From: Caldifarciminota bacterium UBA3079
GTDB taxonomy: Bacteria > Hydrothermota > Tepidihabitantia > Tepidihabitantales > Tepidihabitantaceae
Direction of reading: 5' to 3'
Length of the DNA stretch: 11,404 bases
Assembly: GCA_002366635.1 (NCBI GenBank)
Contig: DFBN01000025.1
Location: 5,584-16,987 of the forward strand
Part shown: piece after piece, positions 1 to 7,017 of the stretch
Position numbering within the stretch: the stretch's first letter is position 1
How the letters are laid out: the number at the start of each line of letters is the position of its first letter
Notes under the pieces: model-generated
The model's input: only the letters and a program-made list of their open reading frames with translations
Told to the model about the DNA's origin: nothing
Database searches by the model: none
Translations under genes and position numbers: made by a program

Positions 1-1676
1 CTGTGGGGTTGGGCGAAAGATTCGTTCTGACAGTCAAGGTTTCGGGCAGCGGTATGGGCTCGGTGCCGGGGCCGCAGCTTCCTGTGCTTGATGATTTTGA
101 CCAACTGGGCAGTAGTTCTTCCCAGTCCACAAATATATCCTTTGTTAATGGGAGGGTTTCCAGAGAGCAGACAATCAGTTTTATTTATTATTTGGCAGCG
201 ATGAGGCTGGGTGAATTGACAATCGGGCCTTGCAAGCTGAATTATAAGGGAAGTATTTACCAGACCCAGGCGATTACAATAAATGTTGTCAAAGGAAGCC
301 AGACCACGCGACCACAGCAAAGACAGAATCCTTCCAGTCCATTTGTGACCCAACCGCACGGCCGAGTCCAGGACGAGGTTGCTTTAGGTGCTACTGCTGA
401 CCGAACAACGGTTTATCAGGGCGAGCAGGTTACAGTCAGCTATACTTTTTACACAAGGCTGCAGATTGCAGATTTGAGGATGAGCGATGTGCCTGCTTTC
501 AGCGGGTTCTGGGCCGAGGGCCTTTATGAAGCCAAAGAGTTGGAATATCATACTCAGAGGTTCCGTGGTAAGCAATACAATGCTGCGCTCATAAAGCGGG
601 TGGCGCTTTTCCCGACCCGTTCCGGTAAACTGAAGATTGGGGTAATGAAACTTGGTGGGTCGGTTGTCCGACGGGGCGGATTTTTCTTTAATACGACCGA
701 GCCTTTTGAGGTTTCTTCCAGCCCGATAATAGTCAATGTCCGGCCTTTGCCTGATTCAGGACGGCCAGGGAGTTTCTGCGGCGGTGTGGGGCGATTTGCA
801 TTGAGCGCAAGCCTGGACCGCGACAGTTCTATCGGCGGTCAGCCGTTGAATCTGACTGTTGAGGTTTCAGGAACCGGAAATATTCAGCTTATCGGCCAGC
901 CGAAAGTCCCGAGTCTCTCGGGTGTCAAAATTCTGAGTCCGGGAACAAAGGACAGGATTATCCGAACCAGCGGTAAGGTGAAAGGCACGCGTAAATTCAT
1001 ATTCCCGCTTCTCCCTCAGGCAGACGGCAGATACTATGTTCCCGGGATTGAAATGGGTTTTTTCAGTCCTGGCGAAAAGGGGTATTATACATTGGCTACA
1101 CCCAGGCTTGAGTTTATTGCCTCGGGTGCCGGCAAGGGGGTCAGGGAAGACGGGAACCGAACCGGTGTAAAAGTGCTGGGTTCAGACATCATTCATATCA
1201 AGCCCAGCCAGACAAAACTTGTTGATGCGGGATTGGGGACTATCCCCTGGTGGGGCTGGTTGTTCTACCCGGCAGGTGCTGTTGTGCTTTGCTTCGGGAT
1301 TGTGCTGGGCCGGCACCGCAGGAAACTGGAACAGGACCGTGGCTATGCCCGAAGGATGAGGTCAAACAGGTTGGTGAAAAAGCGTTTGGCCCAGGCAGCA
1401 AAGGTTCTAGCCCAGAATAAAGAAACCGAATTCTATGCCGCACTTGACCGGGCGGTTCTGGGTTATGTCGGCGACAGATTCAATATCGAGACATTCGGGA
1501 TGACTGGTGATGAATTGCGCTATGAATTAGGGAAAAAACAGGTTCCAGAAGATATCGTCGAATCGTTGCTTGAGCTGATCCAAAACTGCGATGCGGCCAG
1601 GTTTTCGCCCGGTATGACGAAGCACAGCGCGCAGGAAACCTTTAAGCGGGCACGCCGGGTTTTGGAAAGGCTGTGA
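1..1676 (+). CDS. batD: BatD family protein, 5'-truncated by the window edge
   Basis: The gene is open from the left edge (complete codons from base 3) to TGA at 1674-1676, giving 557 visible residues. BatD is a secreted or periplasmic, membrane-anchored protein of the Bat (Bacteroides aerotolerance) system, encoded next to MoxR and VWA-domain Bat proteins; its biochemical role is not established. The visible part starts inside the first beta-rich domain (GLGERFVLTVKVSG), followed by a second beta-sandwich repeat (about residues 125-250) and a third (about 265-400). One membrane helix follows (about 414-436, rich in W, L and V), then basic residues and a cytoplasmic helical tail with the family-typical EFYAALDRAVLGYVGDRF. 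The GTG at base 3 is not a credible start: a signal peptide and the first strands are missing, so some tens of residues lie upstream. The 3' end overlaps batE by 4 bases (GTGA), implying translational coupling. Confidence in the family is high. Confidence 0.9.
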   Translation, partial: VGLGERFVLTVKVSGSGMGSVPGPQLPVLDDFDQLGSSSSQSTNISFVNGRVSREQTISFIYYLAAMRLGELTIGPCKLNYKGSIYQTQAITINVVKGSQTTRPQQRQNPSSPFVTQPHGRVQDEVALGATADRTTVYQGEQVTVSYTFYTRLQIADLRMSDVPAFSGFWAEGLYEAKELEYHTQRFRGKQYNAALIKRVALFPTRSGKLKIGVMKLGGSVVRRGGFFFNTTEPFEVSSSPIIVNVRPLPDSGRPGSFCGGVGRFALSASLDRDSSIGGQPLNLTVEVSGTGNIQLIGQPKVPSLSGVKILSPGTKDRIIRTSGKVKGTRKFIFPLLPQADGRYYVPGIEMGFFSPGEKGYYTLATPRLEFIASGAGKGVREDGNRTGVKVLGSDIIHIKPSQTKLVDAGLGTIPWWGWLFYPAGAVVLCFGIVLGRHRRKLEQDRGYARRMRSNRLVKKRLAQAAKVLAQNKETEFYAALDRAVLGYVGDRFNIETFGMTGDELRYELGKKQVPEDIVESLLELIQNCDAARFSPGMTKHSAQETFKRARRVLERL

Positions 1677-2419
1677 TTCAATTCGGCCTCGTGCTTGTGA
1701 GCTTGGTGTCTGCCACACCGGTTGAGTTTTACAATCAGGGTAATGAGGCATACGAAGCAGCCGATTACGAACATGCGCTCATGCTTTACGACAGCGCGGC
1801 CGTCAGGTTGAGCAATGCCTATTTGTATTATAACCGGGGCAATACCTATTTCAAACTAGGGGAAATCGGCCGGGCGATTGCAGACTACTTAAAGGCTTAT
1901 GTGCTCGACCCTTATGATTCAGATATCGCCTTTAACCTTTCATTTGCCCGCGCCTATCGGCCAGATAAGGCACTCAAACTTCAGAATCCACTGGTGAAAT
2001 TCTTAACCCGTTTCCTGCGATTCCTTCCTCTGGCTACAGTCAGGATGCTGACCGGGGTCTTATTCTTTCTGGCGATAGCAGCATTGGCAATGCATTTTAA
2101 GGGACCAAGCCGGTTCTGGATATGGATTGCAATAGGGCTTGGTATCGTTTGTTTATGGACATCGGCATCATGGCTTAGCTGGTCTGAAGTGGCAAGTCCG
2201 AAACGGGCGGTTATTGTTGTGCCTGAACTCTTTTTGCGTTCTGGTCCGGGCGAGTCTCACAAGATTCTTGTGATTGTCCATGACGGGCTTGAAGTGACTA
2301 TCCGCGGCCGGCGTGGCCAATATTTACTCCTGCAGGTGCCAGGGGGTCAGGGTGGTTGGGCCCCGGCAGGTTCGGTAGAGCAGGTGTTCCAGAAGGCCAA
2401 GACCCGATACACAAAATAA
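1673..2419 (+). CDS. batE: BatE-like TPR/SH3 membrane protein
   Basis: The product is 248 residues, starting at GTG 1673 inside the batD stop (GTGA overlap), with an AAAGG stretch just upstream. Order of parts: a short hydrophobic N-terminal signal (about 1-15, ending near SATP); two TPR-type helical repeats (about 19-85, with the NRGNTYFKLGEIGRAIADYLKA signature); two membrane helices (about 122-141 and 148-168) separated by a short basic linker; and a C-terminal bacterial SH3 domain (about 178-238, with LFLRSGPGESHKILVIV and GGWAPAGSVEQV). This TPR-TM-TM-SH3 order is typical of BatE, which is thought to work with BatD and the VWA proteins BatA/BatB at the cytoplasmic membrane. The tight overlap with batD supports one operon. 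The gene ends with tandem stop codons TAA TAG; the reading frame is then open again for 29 codons (see 2420-2509). Confidence 0.88.
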   Translation: MIQFGLVLVSLVSATPVEFYNQGNEAYEAADYEHALMLYDSAAVRLSNAYLYYNRGNTYFKLGEIGRAIADYLKAYVLDPYDSDIAFNLSFARAYRPDKALKLQNPLVKFLTRFLRFLPLATVRMLTGVLFFLAIAALAMHFKGPSRFWIWIAIGLGIVCLWTSASWLSWSEVASPKRAVIVVPELFLRSGPGESHKILVIVHDGLEVTIRGRRGQYLLLQVPGGQGGWAPAGSVEQVFQKAKTRYTK

Positions 2420-2509
2420 TAGGAGGATACCCTAGCAAAATCAGCAAGCATTGCCTCGCAGCAGACAGTTGATTTTCCGGAGTTCATGAGTATCCTTCAG
2501 GACTTATGA
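2420..2509 (+). other. batE-kinase spacer: Shine-Dalgarno without start codon, plus a 28-codon open stretch
   Basis: A perfect AGGAGG lies at 2421-2426, but no ATG, GTG or TTG follows at a usable distance. The frame running from GAG 2423 is open to TGA 2507-2509, and that stop overlaps the kinase ATG (ATGA). About 7 bases after the AGGAGG the sequence reads CCTAGCAAAA; with two extra bases (CCTATGGCAAAA) it would be a textbook start reading MAKSAS and continuing about 25 residues to QDL and stop. It could be a small coupling peptide whose start was lost, one starting at a rare codon (ATT 2450), or a chance remnant. No homology is recognised. Confidence 0.25.
2469..2496 (+). promoter_or_regulatory. 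possible sigma70-type promoter of the PfkB kinase gene
   Basis: TTGATT at 2469-2474 and TATCCT at 2491-2496 are separated by 16 bases. The -10-like box ends 9 bases before the kinase ATG (2506), so the transcript would have almost no leader. The -10 match is only moderate (4 of 6), and co-transcription from the bat operon is equally possible. Confidence 0.3.
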
Positions 2510-3447
2510 AAGGTTCTAATCCAAAAATAGTCGTTGTCGGTAGCCTGGTGATGGATTTCGTTTTCCGGGCCGGGCATCGACCAAAGCCAGGGGAAACTCT
2601 TCGTGGTGAGAGTTTTGGTCTCTTTCTTGGTGGTAAAGGTTTCAACCAGGCGATCGGGTGCAAGCGATTGGGTGCGGATGTGACTTTGGTCGGGCATGTT
2701 GGGGCGGACCTGTTCGGTCGTCGGTTTATGGAAAAGCTACGCCAGGAAGGAATGAATACAAAGTTCGTAATGAAGGATAGGCAGGAAGGAACCGGGGTTG
2801 CCTGTCCGGTTGTCTTCCCCGACGGCCAGAACAGTATTATCGGTGTGCCCAGGGCTAATATGCGATTGTCTGTTTCGGAAGTCGATGCTGCTGAGGACGA
2901 AATAGCCAGTGCCGACATTCTACTGCTTCAGTTTGAGGTTAATCCGGAGGCATCGGAGCATGCGTCGCTGGTCGCGCAGAGACACAGCACTCTTGTGATG
3001 CTTGACCCGGCACCGGTGCACATCGGTTGTGAGGCTTTCGACTGGTCTGTTGACTATCTGGTCCCGAATGAGGTCGAGGCGAATATGCTTGCCGAAGGCG
3101 ACAGGCCGGATGAATGGGCAAGGGGACTTTTTACCGAACCGCTCAAGGCGGTCGTAATTACCATGGGTGCGGCTGGAGCACTGGTTTTCGACAAAACTGG
3201 AACGCGCGAATATCCGGGCTATCAGGTCGGGAACAAAGATACTACGGCCGCGGGTGATGCGTTCAGGGCCGGCTTAGCAGTGATGCTTGCGCAGGATAAA
3301 TGTGTTGACGAGGCGGTAGGTTTTGCCAATGCCTGCGGTGCGCTGGCTTGCACAGTCTTTGGGGCTGAGCCATCAATACCGGATTTGAGTGCGGTCAGAG
3401 CGTTTATGGCAAACCACAAGCCTGTCCCGTCAGAAGAACATATCTGA
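2506..3447 (+). CDS. PfkB-family carbohydrate kinase (ribokinase-like)
   Basis: The product is 313 residues with the complete PfkB/ribokinase fold, predicted to phosphorylate a sugar or nucleoside with ATP in the cytosol. Signatures seen: N-terminal VVVGSLVMDFVF; the substrate-binding PfkB motif 1 GGKGFNQAIGCKRLGA (GGKG at 42-45); the ribokinase-like LDPAPV and YLVPNEVEANML; and motif 2 KDTTAAGDAFRAGLA with catalytic base D251. Length matches ribokinases (about 300). The GGKG-NQA and PNE-E patterns favour ribokinase over adenosine or fructose kinases, but the substrate cannot be fixed from sequence, and no ribose transporter or pentose gene is adjacent. ATG 2506 is the only in-frame start after a stop at 2470-2472; the preceding AGGA is very close (3 bases), so coupling to the upstream open stretch or a near-leaderless start is plausible. 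It converges with the PrsW gene across 34 bases. Confidence 0.88.
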   Translation: MKGSNPKIVVVGSLVMDFVFRAGHRPKPGETLRGESFGLFLGGKGFNQAIGCKRLGADVTLVGHVGADLFGRRFMEKLRQEGMNTKFVMKDRQEGTGVACPVVFPDGQNSIIGVPRANMRLSVSEVDAAEDEIASADILLLQFEVNPEASEHASLVAQRHSTLVMLDPAPVHIGCEAFDWSVDYLVPNEVEANMLAEGDRPDEWARGLFTEPLKAVVITMGAAGALVFDKTGTREYPGYQVGNKDTTAAGDAFRAGLAVMLAQDKCVDEAVGFANACGALACTVFGAEPSIPDLSAVRAFMANHKPVPSEEHI

Positions 3448-3458
3448 GACTCGGATAC

Positions 3459-3490
3459 CCCGGTGCCGGCGACAGACACCGCTAACCGGG
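3459..3490 (+). terminator. weak hairpin between convergent kinase and PrsW genes
   Basis: CCCGGT (3459-3464) can pair with ACCGGG (3485-3490); a competing stem is CGGTG (3461-3465) with CACCG (3477-3481). A run of five T begins about 7 bases after the outer stem on the + strand, inside the 3' end of the PrsW gene. The long loop and the distance to the T-run make this a poor intrinsic terminator, but nothing better separates the two genes. Confidence 0.2.
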
Positions 3491-4246
3491 AGGTGACTTT
3501 TTCTCTTCCTCTTCGGCTTCGGTGACATCTCTGCGAAGGAGTGAGGCGAGCTGCGGTCTTTTGTATTGGGATTTCTCCGCCTGTTTTCTTGTGGCTTTGA
3601 AGAAAATTACCCAGGTGAGCAAAACAAATACCGGTAAAACCAGAAGCATCAAAGGTGTTCTTTGCAGCGAGAAAACCATGAAGTCATAAACTCCATGGGC
3701 GAGCACTGCTGATGCCAGACCGGCCAAAGAAAGCAGGTCGGAACGGGTATTAGTAGCGGCGAACCGCGCTTCACCGATAAAGTAACCCATCAGCACACCA
3801 TAGAATGCGTGGCCCGGCACTGCGAGCAGAGCCCGGAGCAAACCTGTGTCCAATCCGGCCGTGAGTACATAGAGGATATTTTCCACAGTGGCGAACCCGA
3901 GCGCGGCCATGACTGCATACAATATCCCGTCATACGGCTCGACGAATTCGGGCTGGTTGTATGCGTAAAACCTGACGACGATGAATTTCCATCCTTCTTC
4001 GACCATGCCGACTATGAAGAGTGCGCCGAGGAATGAATGGAAAAGGTTCTGGGTTCGGGAGGTCCAGCCGGTGAGATTCTGGAGCAGCATTGAGGTGACA
4101 GCAGACGGGATGAGCACTACCGCGCCCAGGAGGAAGGTCACGGCCAATTGCCAGAGGGGTGCCTTTTTGTATCGGTTCCGGATATAAAAGAAAACGAACA
4201 GGGCTATACTGGGTGCCAACGCCAGTGCCAATAAAGAAAGCATCAC
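3482..4246 (-). CDS. prsW: PrsW-family intramembrane protease
   Basis: The product is 254 residues and multi-spanning (roughly eight hydrophobic segments). It carries the conserved motifs of the PrsW family, the membrane proteases that start cleavage of anti-sigma factor RsiW in Bacillus: EEGWK at 83-87 (paired acidic residues E83 E84 and K87), GFATVEN at 117-123, PGHAFYG at 144-150 (H146) and AHGVYDF at 183-189 (H184). All expected catalytic or metal-type residues are present, so it looks active. The C-terminus is a charged cytosolic tail with a Glu run (243-248). No anti-sigma or sigma factor gene is in the window, so the substrate is unknown; many family members lie outside sigma-factor loci. 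The start is ambiguous: GTG at 4246-4244 or ATG at 4243-4241, directly adjacent. No Shine-Dalgarno is visible. It is divergent from mgtE, sharing a spacer of about 80 bases. Confidence 0.87.
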   Translation of the reverse strand: MMLSLLALALAPSIALFVFFYIRNRYKKAPLWQLAVTFLLGAVVLIPSAVTSMLLQNLTGWTSRTQNLFHSFLGALFIVGMVEEGWKFIVVRFYAYNQPEFVEPYDGILYAVMAALGFATVENILYVLTAGLDTGLLRALLAVPGHAFYGVLMGYFIGEARFAATNTRSDLLSLAGLASAVLAHGVYDFMVFSLQRTPLMLLVLPVFVLLTWVIFFKATRKQAEKSQYKRPQLASLLRRDVTEAEEEEKKSPPG

Positions 4247-4251
4247 GGTGA

Positions 4252-4280
4252 ATGCTGGCTTAAACTTACAATAAAGTCAA
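4252..4280 (-). promoter_or_regulatory. possible promoter of the PrsW gene
   Basis: On the minus strand a good -35 box TTGACT (4280-4275) is followed after 17 bases by CAGCAT (4257-4252), a poor -10 match. The start codons at 4246 and 4243 lie 5 and 8 bases further on. The -35 fit and the position are suggestive; the -10 is not convincing on its own. Confidence 0.25.
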
Positions 4281-4292
4281 GCTGCATATGGG

Positions 4293-4320
4293 TTGACAAT
4301 TTGTGATTCAAGGATAGGAT
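4293..4320 (+). promoter_or_regulatory. probable promoter of mgtE
   Basis: A consensus -35 TTGACA (4293-4298) is followed after 16 bases by TAGGAT (4315-4320, four of six consensus positions). The predicted start of transcription falls at or within a couple of bases of the GTG start at 4326, giving a leaderless or near-leaderless mRNA. There is therefore no room for an M-box type Mg2+ riboswitch. The TTG in this -35 box could be misread as an upstream start codon of mgtE. Confidence 0.5.
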
Positions 4321-4325
4321 TGGCC

Positions 4326-5714
4326 GTGCCTGGAATAATTGACCGATTCCTGCGTCGTCGGCCTGACCCTGTGGCCATTGCGCGCAAGCTCGAAAGACTG
4401 TTGGGGAAAGGACGGGTTAACGCAGCCAAATCGCTTATCGGTCCTTTTCACCCTGCGGATGTCGCCGATGTAATCGAACGGCTCCCAACCGAACTCAAGC
4501 CCGAGGTTTTTGGCCTTTTGGACAATGTGGACAAGGCCGCGGATGTAATGCTTGAACTCGATGAGGAATCGTTGAGCACGATTCTTGCAGATTTGGACCG
4601 GCGCGAACTTGCCGACCTCATCAAGAAGATGGAATCGGACGACGCTGCAGATGTGATAGCCCAACTCAAAGTAAACCAGCGGTCTAAGGTTATTGAAGAG
4701 TTACCTGTTGAAAACCGAACCGAAGTCACCGAGCTGCTCAAATACCCGGAAAACAGTGCGGGCGGCCGGATGCGGATGGAATTCGTAGCCTTGCCCGATA
4801 CCGATACTGTTGTTCAGGCAGCGGAACGGGTGCGCAGTGCCCGGCCCCAGGCGGCAGAGCCGCCGGTTGCTTATGTCGTAGATAGAGAAGGCAAGTTGGA
4901 CGGTTATATTTCTTTGCGGGACCTTCTGCGTAACCCAGCTGATGCACTTGTCCGCGAGGTAATGCGGCCGGTTCAGGCTTTTGCCCGTGTGCTTGACGAC
5001 CAGGAGGAGGTTGCCAGAATTGCCCGAAGGTATGATTTTTCTACGGTGCCGGTTGTGGACGAATCGGGCCGACTGACAGGGATTATTACCGCCGATGACA
5101 TCCTTGATGTAGTTGTCGAGGAAGCGAGTGAAGACATTGCCAAGCTCGGGCAAACCATGGACATGGAAGAGGCATTGGGCCCGGTTGGCAAGAGTGTCAG
5201 CGGGCGTGTTCCATGGCTTTTTATCAGCCTTTCCGGTGGTATCCTTGCATCCTTTGTAGTGCTCATTTTCCAGAATACATTGCGGGCATTGGTCGTTGTA
5301 GCTACATTCATGCCGATAGTTGCAGGAATGGGTGGTGCTGCTGGCAACCAGGTGACGAATATCGTTGTCCGGGCACTGGCCCTGGGTGAAGTTACTCCCC
5401 ATGATATCGGAAGGCTTATCTGGAAACAGGTCCGGGTCGGCATGATTGCCGGTGCGGCTACCGGAACGCTTGCAGCATTGGTAGCGTTGGTGCTGCACGG
5501 TTCACCATTACTGGGCCTCGTAGTCTTGATGGCGATAGCTCTGAATGTAACAGTTGGTTCATCGCTGGGTGCATTGACACCAATGATATTTGCCCACTTC
5601 GGCAAGGACCCGGCCCTGGCCTCCAGTCTGCTTCTGACTGCAACCACTGATATGATTGGTCTTTTCATTCTGCTCGGCTTGACAACCCTGGCGTTGCATT
5701 TTTTCACAATCTAA
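4326..5714 (+). CDS. mgtE: MgtE-type magnesium transporter
   Basis: The product is 462 residues counted from GTG 4326 and matches the full MgtE architecture. An N-terminal helical superhelix domain (about 15-140) shows the repeated HPADVADVIERL, DRRELADLI and ESDDAADVI pattern. Two CBS domains follow (about 155-205 and 215-268, ending TGIITADDILDVV), then a connecting helix and five membrane helices (about 296-460). Channel motifs include GGAAGNQVTNIVVRALA (337-353), KDPALASSLLLTATTD (427-442) and D442, equivalent to the pore Mg2+-binding aspartate. MgtE is a homodimeric Mg2+ channel of the inner membrane; the N and CBS domains close it when cytosolic Mg2+ is high. One variation: the usual SAGGLMT after the N-domain reads SAGGRMR. 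Start choice: GTG 4326 has AGGA six bases upstream, whereas the in-frame TTG 4293 coincides with a consensus -35 box and TTG 4320 lies directly on the AGGA. No terminator is evident before the palindromic element downstream. Confidence 0.93.
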   Translation: MPGIIDRFLRRRPDPVAIARKLERLLGKGRVNAAKSLIGPFHPADVADVIERLPTELKPEVFGLLDNVDKAADVMLELDEESLSTILADLDRRELADLIKKMESDDAADVIAQLKVNQRSKVIEELPVENRTEVTELLKYPENSAGGRMRMEFVALPDTDTVVQAAERVRSARPQAAEPPVAYVVDREGKLDGYISLRDLLRNPADALVREVMRPVQAFARVLDDQEEVARIARRYDFSTVPVVDESGRLTGIITADDILDVVVEEASEDIAKLGQTMDMEEALGPVGKSVSGRVPWLFISLSGGILASFVVLIFQNTLRALVVVATFMPIVAGMGGAAGNQVTNIVVRALALGEVTPHDIGRLIWKQVRVGMIAGAATGTLAALVALVLHGSPLLGLVVLMAIALNVTVGSSLGALTPMIFAHFGKDPALASSLLLTATTDMIGLFILLGLTTLALHFFTI

Positions 5715-5735
5715 TTCTTTCCGTTGTGTGAAATT

Positions 5736-5861
5736 ACTGGTCAAGACGGTAGGAGCGACATCCATGTCGCGATGGGTTACAGGATGCGCAAGTCGCGGTT
5801 TGGAAACCGTTCCTACCGGAACGGGCTCGGTGCATGTCGGACGGATGCTGACTTGACCAGT
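5736..5861. repeat. 126-bp MITE-like element bounded by a 10-bp perfect inverted repeat
   Basis: ACTGGTCAAG (5736-5745) and CTTGACCAGT (5852-5861) are exact reverse complements, 106 bases apart in the mgtE-GT4 spacer, and enclose the REP-like doublet at 5747-5818. No transposase and no clear target-site duplication is seen next to the ends. The right arm contributes TTGACC, the -35 box of the promoter for the next gene. It could be a non-autonomous mobile element, a transcription-blocking structure, or an operator pair. Confidence 0.5.
5747..5818. repeat. inverted doublet of REP-like hairpins (REPIN-like)
   Basis: Two copies of one design face each other. Left copy, + strand: CGGTAGGA (5747-5754), G, stem CGACAT (5756-5761), loop CC, stem ATGTCG (5764-5769), CGA. 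Right copy, read on the - strand: CGGTAGGA (5818-5811), A, stem CGGTTT (5809-5804), loop CC, stem AAACCG (5801-5796), CGA. Head, loop and tail are identical while three stem pairs differ with compensating changes on both arms. The GTAG head plus short GC hairpin resembles GTAG-type REP elements such as those of Stenotrophomonas, which RAYT (TnpA-REP) transposases recognise. The outer CGGTAGGA/TCCTACCG arms can also pair, giving a cruciform. No other copy is seen in this window. Confidence 0.7.
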
Positions 5862-5881
5862 GTAGAAAATAGCAATATATT
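5853..5881 (+). promoter_or_regulatory. sigma70-type promoter of the GT4-pdxA operon
   Basis: TTGACC (5853-5858), a 17-base spacer, then TATATT (5876-5881): five of six matches in each box at optimal spacing. The ATG at 5890 begins 9 bases after the -10 box, so the mRNA would carry at most one or two leader bases. No real Shine-Dalgarno is present (only AAGAAAAG). The -35 lies in the right arm of the inverted repeat ending at 5861. Confidence 0.6.
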
Positions 5882-5889
5882 AAGAAAAG

Positions 5890-7017
5890 ATGAGGATTCT
5901 TGTTATTAACTGGCGCGGTATCAAAAACCCGCTCGCTGGCGGCGCTGAAATTTATTTTCAGGAGATTTTCAGGCGGTTGGTTCAGCATGGGCATGAAGTC
6001 ACCCAGCTTGCAGAAAGGTTTCCTGGTTCTTCTGCTACCGAGGAGGTTGATGGCATCCGGGTCATAAGGATGGGTGGCAAGAATACATTCAACTTTGCGG
6101 TATATCGGAACCTGAAACGACTGTCAGAAAAAGATAATTATGATATTGTAATAGACGACCTGAATAAGATACCCTTCTATTCGCCCTGGCTGACAAAGAA
6201 GCCGGTTATGGCAATCCTGATGCACCTTTTTCGTGGCAGTATTTTCAAAGAAACAATTGCGCCGTTTGCAGCGTATGTTTACCTGACCGAAAGTATCATT
6301 CCTTTGGCATATAAGAAATGTCCCGTTGCCGTGCTATCAGAAAGCACTAAGAAAGATGTAGTGCGGCTGGGCATAAATCCGGAACGGATTACTGTTGTTC
6401 CGCCCGGAACAAATTTCGACCGGTACAAACCTGACTTCTCAGTAAAACGGGAAGCCATTATCCTGCATGTCGGCCGTCTCAAACGCTACAAATCAACAGA
6501 TGGTCTCTTACAAGCGGCCAGGTTACTCAAAGACCGAGGCAGACGATTCAACCTGGTAATTGTGGGCACGGGTGATGACAGGCCCCGGCTTGAGAAACTG
6601 GCAACTGAACTCGGAATCGACAAATTCTGCAGATTCACCGGTTACATTTCTGAGGATGAAAAGGTCGCATGGTATCGCCGCGCCGCGCTTCTGGTGGAGA
6701 ACTCAATCAAGGAAGGGTGGGGCTTGATAGTCATGGAGGCAAATGCCTGTGCTACACCAGTAGTAGTAGCAAAATCGCCAGGCCTGGTTGATTCGTCTCA
6801 TGATGGTGTCAATGGTCTGTTTTATGAATACGGCGACATCGAAGATATGTCTGAGAAAATTGACCGGTTGCTTGAAGACGATGAACTCAGGTCTAGACTG
6901 GGGAAGCAGGCGGTCGAATGGGCGCATAAATGGACATGGGACGGTGCGGCAGAAAAGATGGAACAGATTATCATGCAAGCGGCTCGAGAGCACAACGAGA
7001 AAACTCACCCCTCATGA
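5890..7017 (+). CDS. GT4-family (GT-B fold) glycosyltransferase
   Basis: The product is 375 residues, the usual length for retaining GT4 enzymes, which transfer a sugar from a nucleotide donor to a lipid- or protein-linked glycan at the cytosolic face of the membrane. The N-terminal Rossmann half opens with MRILVINWRGIKNPLAGGAE, whose GGAE region is the acceptor-side loop typical of GT4. The C-terminal half has VPPGTNFDRYKP, ILHVGRLKRYKSTDGLLQAA, LVIVGTGDDRPRLEKLA and the donor-binding EX7E motif (E275 and E283, within EGWGLIVMEANACATPVV). There is no signal peptide. ATG 5890 is the only sensible start and lies immediately after a good -10 box. The stop overlaps the pdxA start (ATGA, 7014-7017), so the two are co-translated. 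Donor and acceptor cannot be predicted; the GT39-type gene in the same window suggests envelope glycan work. Confidence 0.9.
   Translation: MRILVINWRGIKNPLAGGAEIYFQEIFRRLVQHGHEVTQLAERFPGSSATEEVDGIRVIRMGGKNTFNFAVYRNLKRLSEKDNYDIVIDDLNKIPFYSPWLTKKPVMAILMHLFRGSIFKETIAPFAAYVYLTESIIPLAYKKCPVAVLSESTKKDVVRLGINPERITVVPPGTNFDRYKPDFSVKREAIILHVGRLKRYKSTDGLLQAARLLKDRGRRFNLVIVGTGDDRPRLEKLATELGIDKFCRFTGYISEDEKVAWYRRAALLVENSIKEGWGLIVMEANACATPVVVAKSPGLVDSSHDGVNGLFYEYGDIEDMSEKIDRLLEDDELRSRLGKQAVEWAHKWTWDGAAEKMEQIIMQAAREHNEKTHPS

Noticed and set aside
3809..4187. Plus-strand frames opposite the PrsW gene (75 and 68 codons)
   Set aside because: They are antisense to a gene with intact PrsW motifs and show no recognisable protein.
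4701..5707. Long minus-strand open frames (up to 265 codons) opposite mgtE
   Set aside because: They mirror a clear MgtE gene, have low-complexity or Thr/Ala-rich translations without domains, and no start signals.
5719..5890. CRISPR-like repeats or a riboswitch in the mgtE-GT4 spacer
   Set aside because: The repeats are inverted, not direct with spacers, and no known riboswitch core is visible; a REP-type doublet explains the pattern.
6930..7013. Upstream in-frame ATG of pdxA (28 extra residues)
   Set aside because: The extension overlaps the GT4 coding end, looks unlike any PdxA N-terminus, and ATG 7014 gives the family start and an ATGA coupling.
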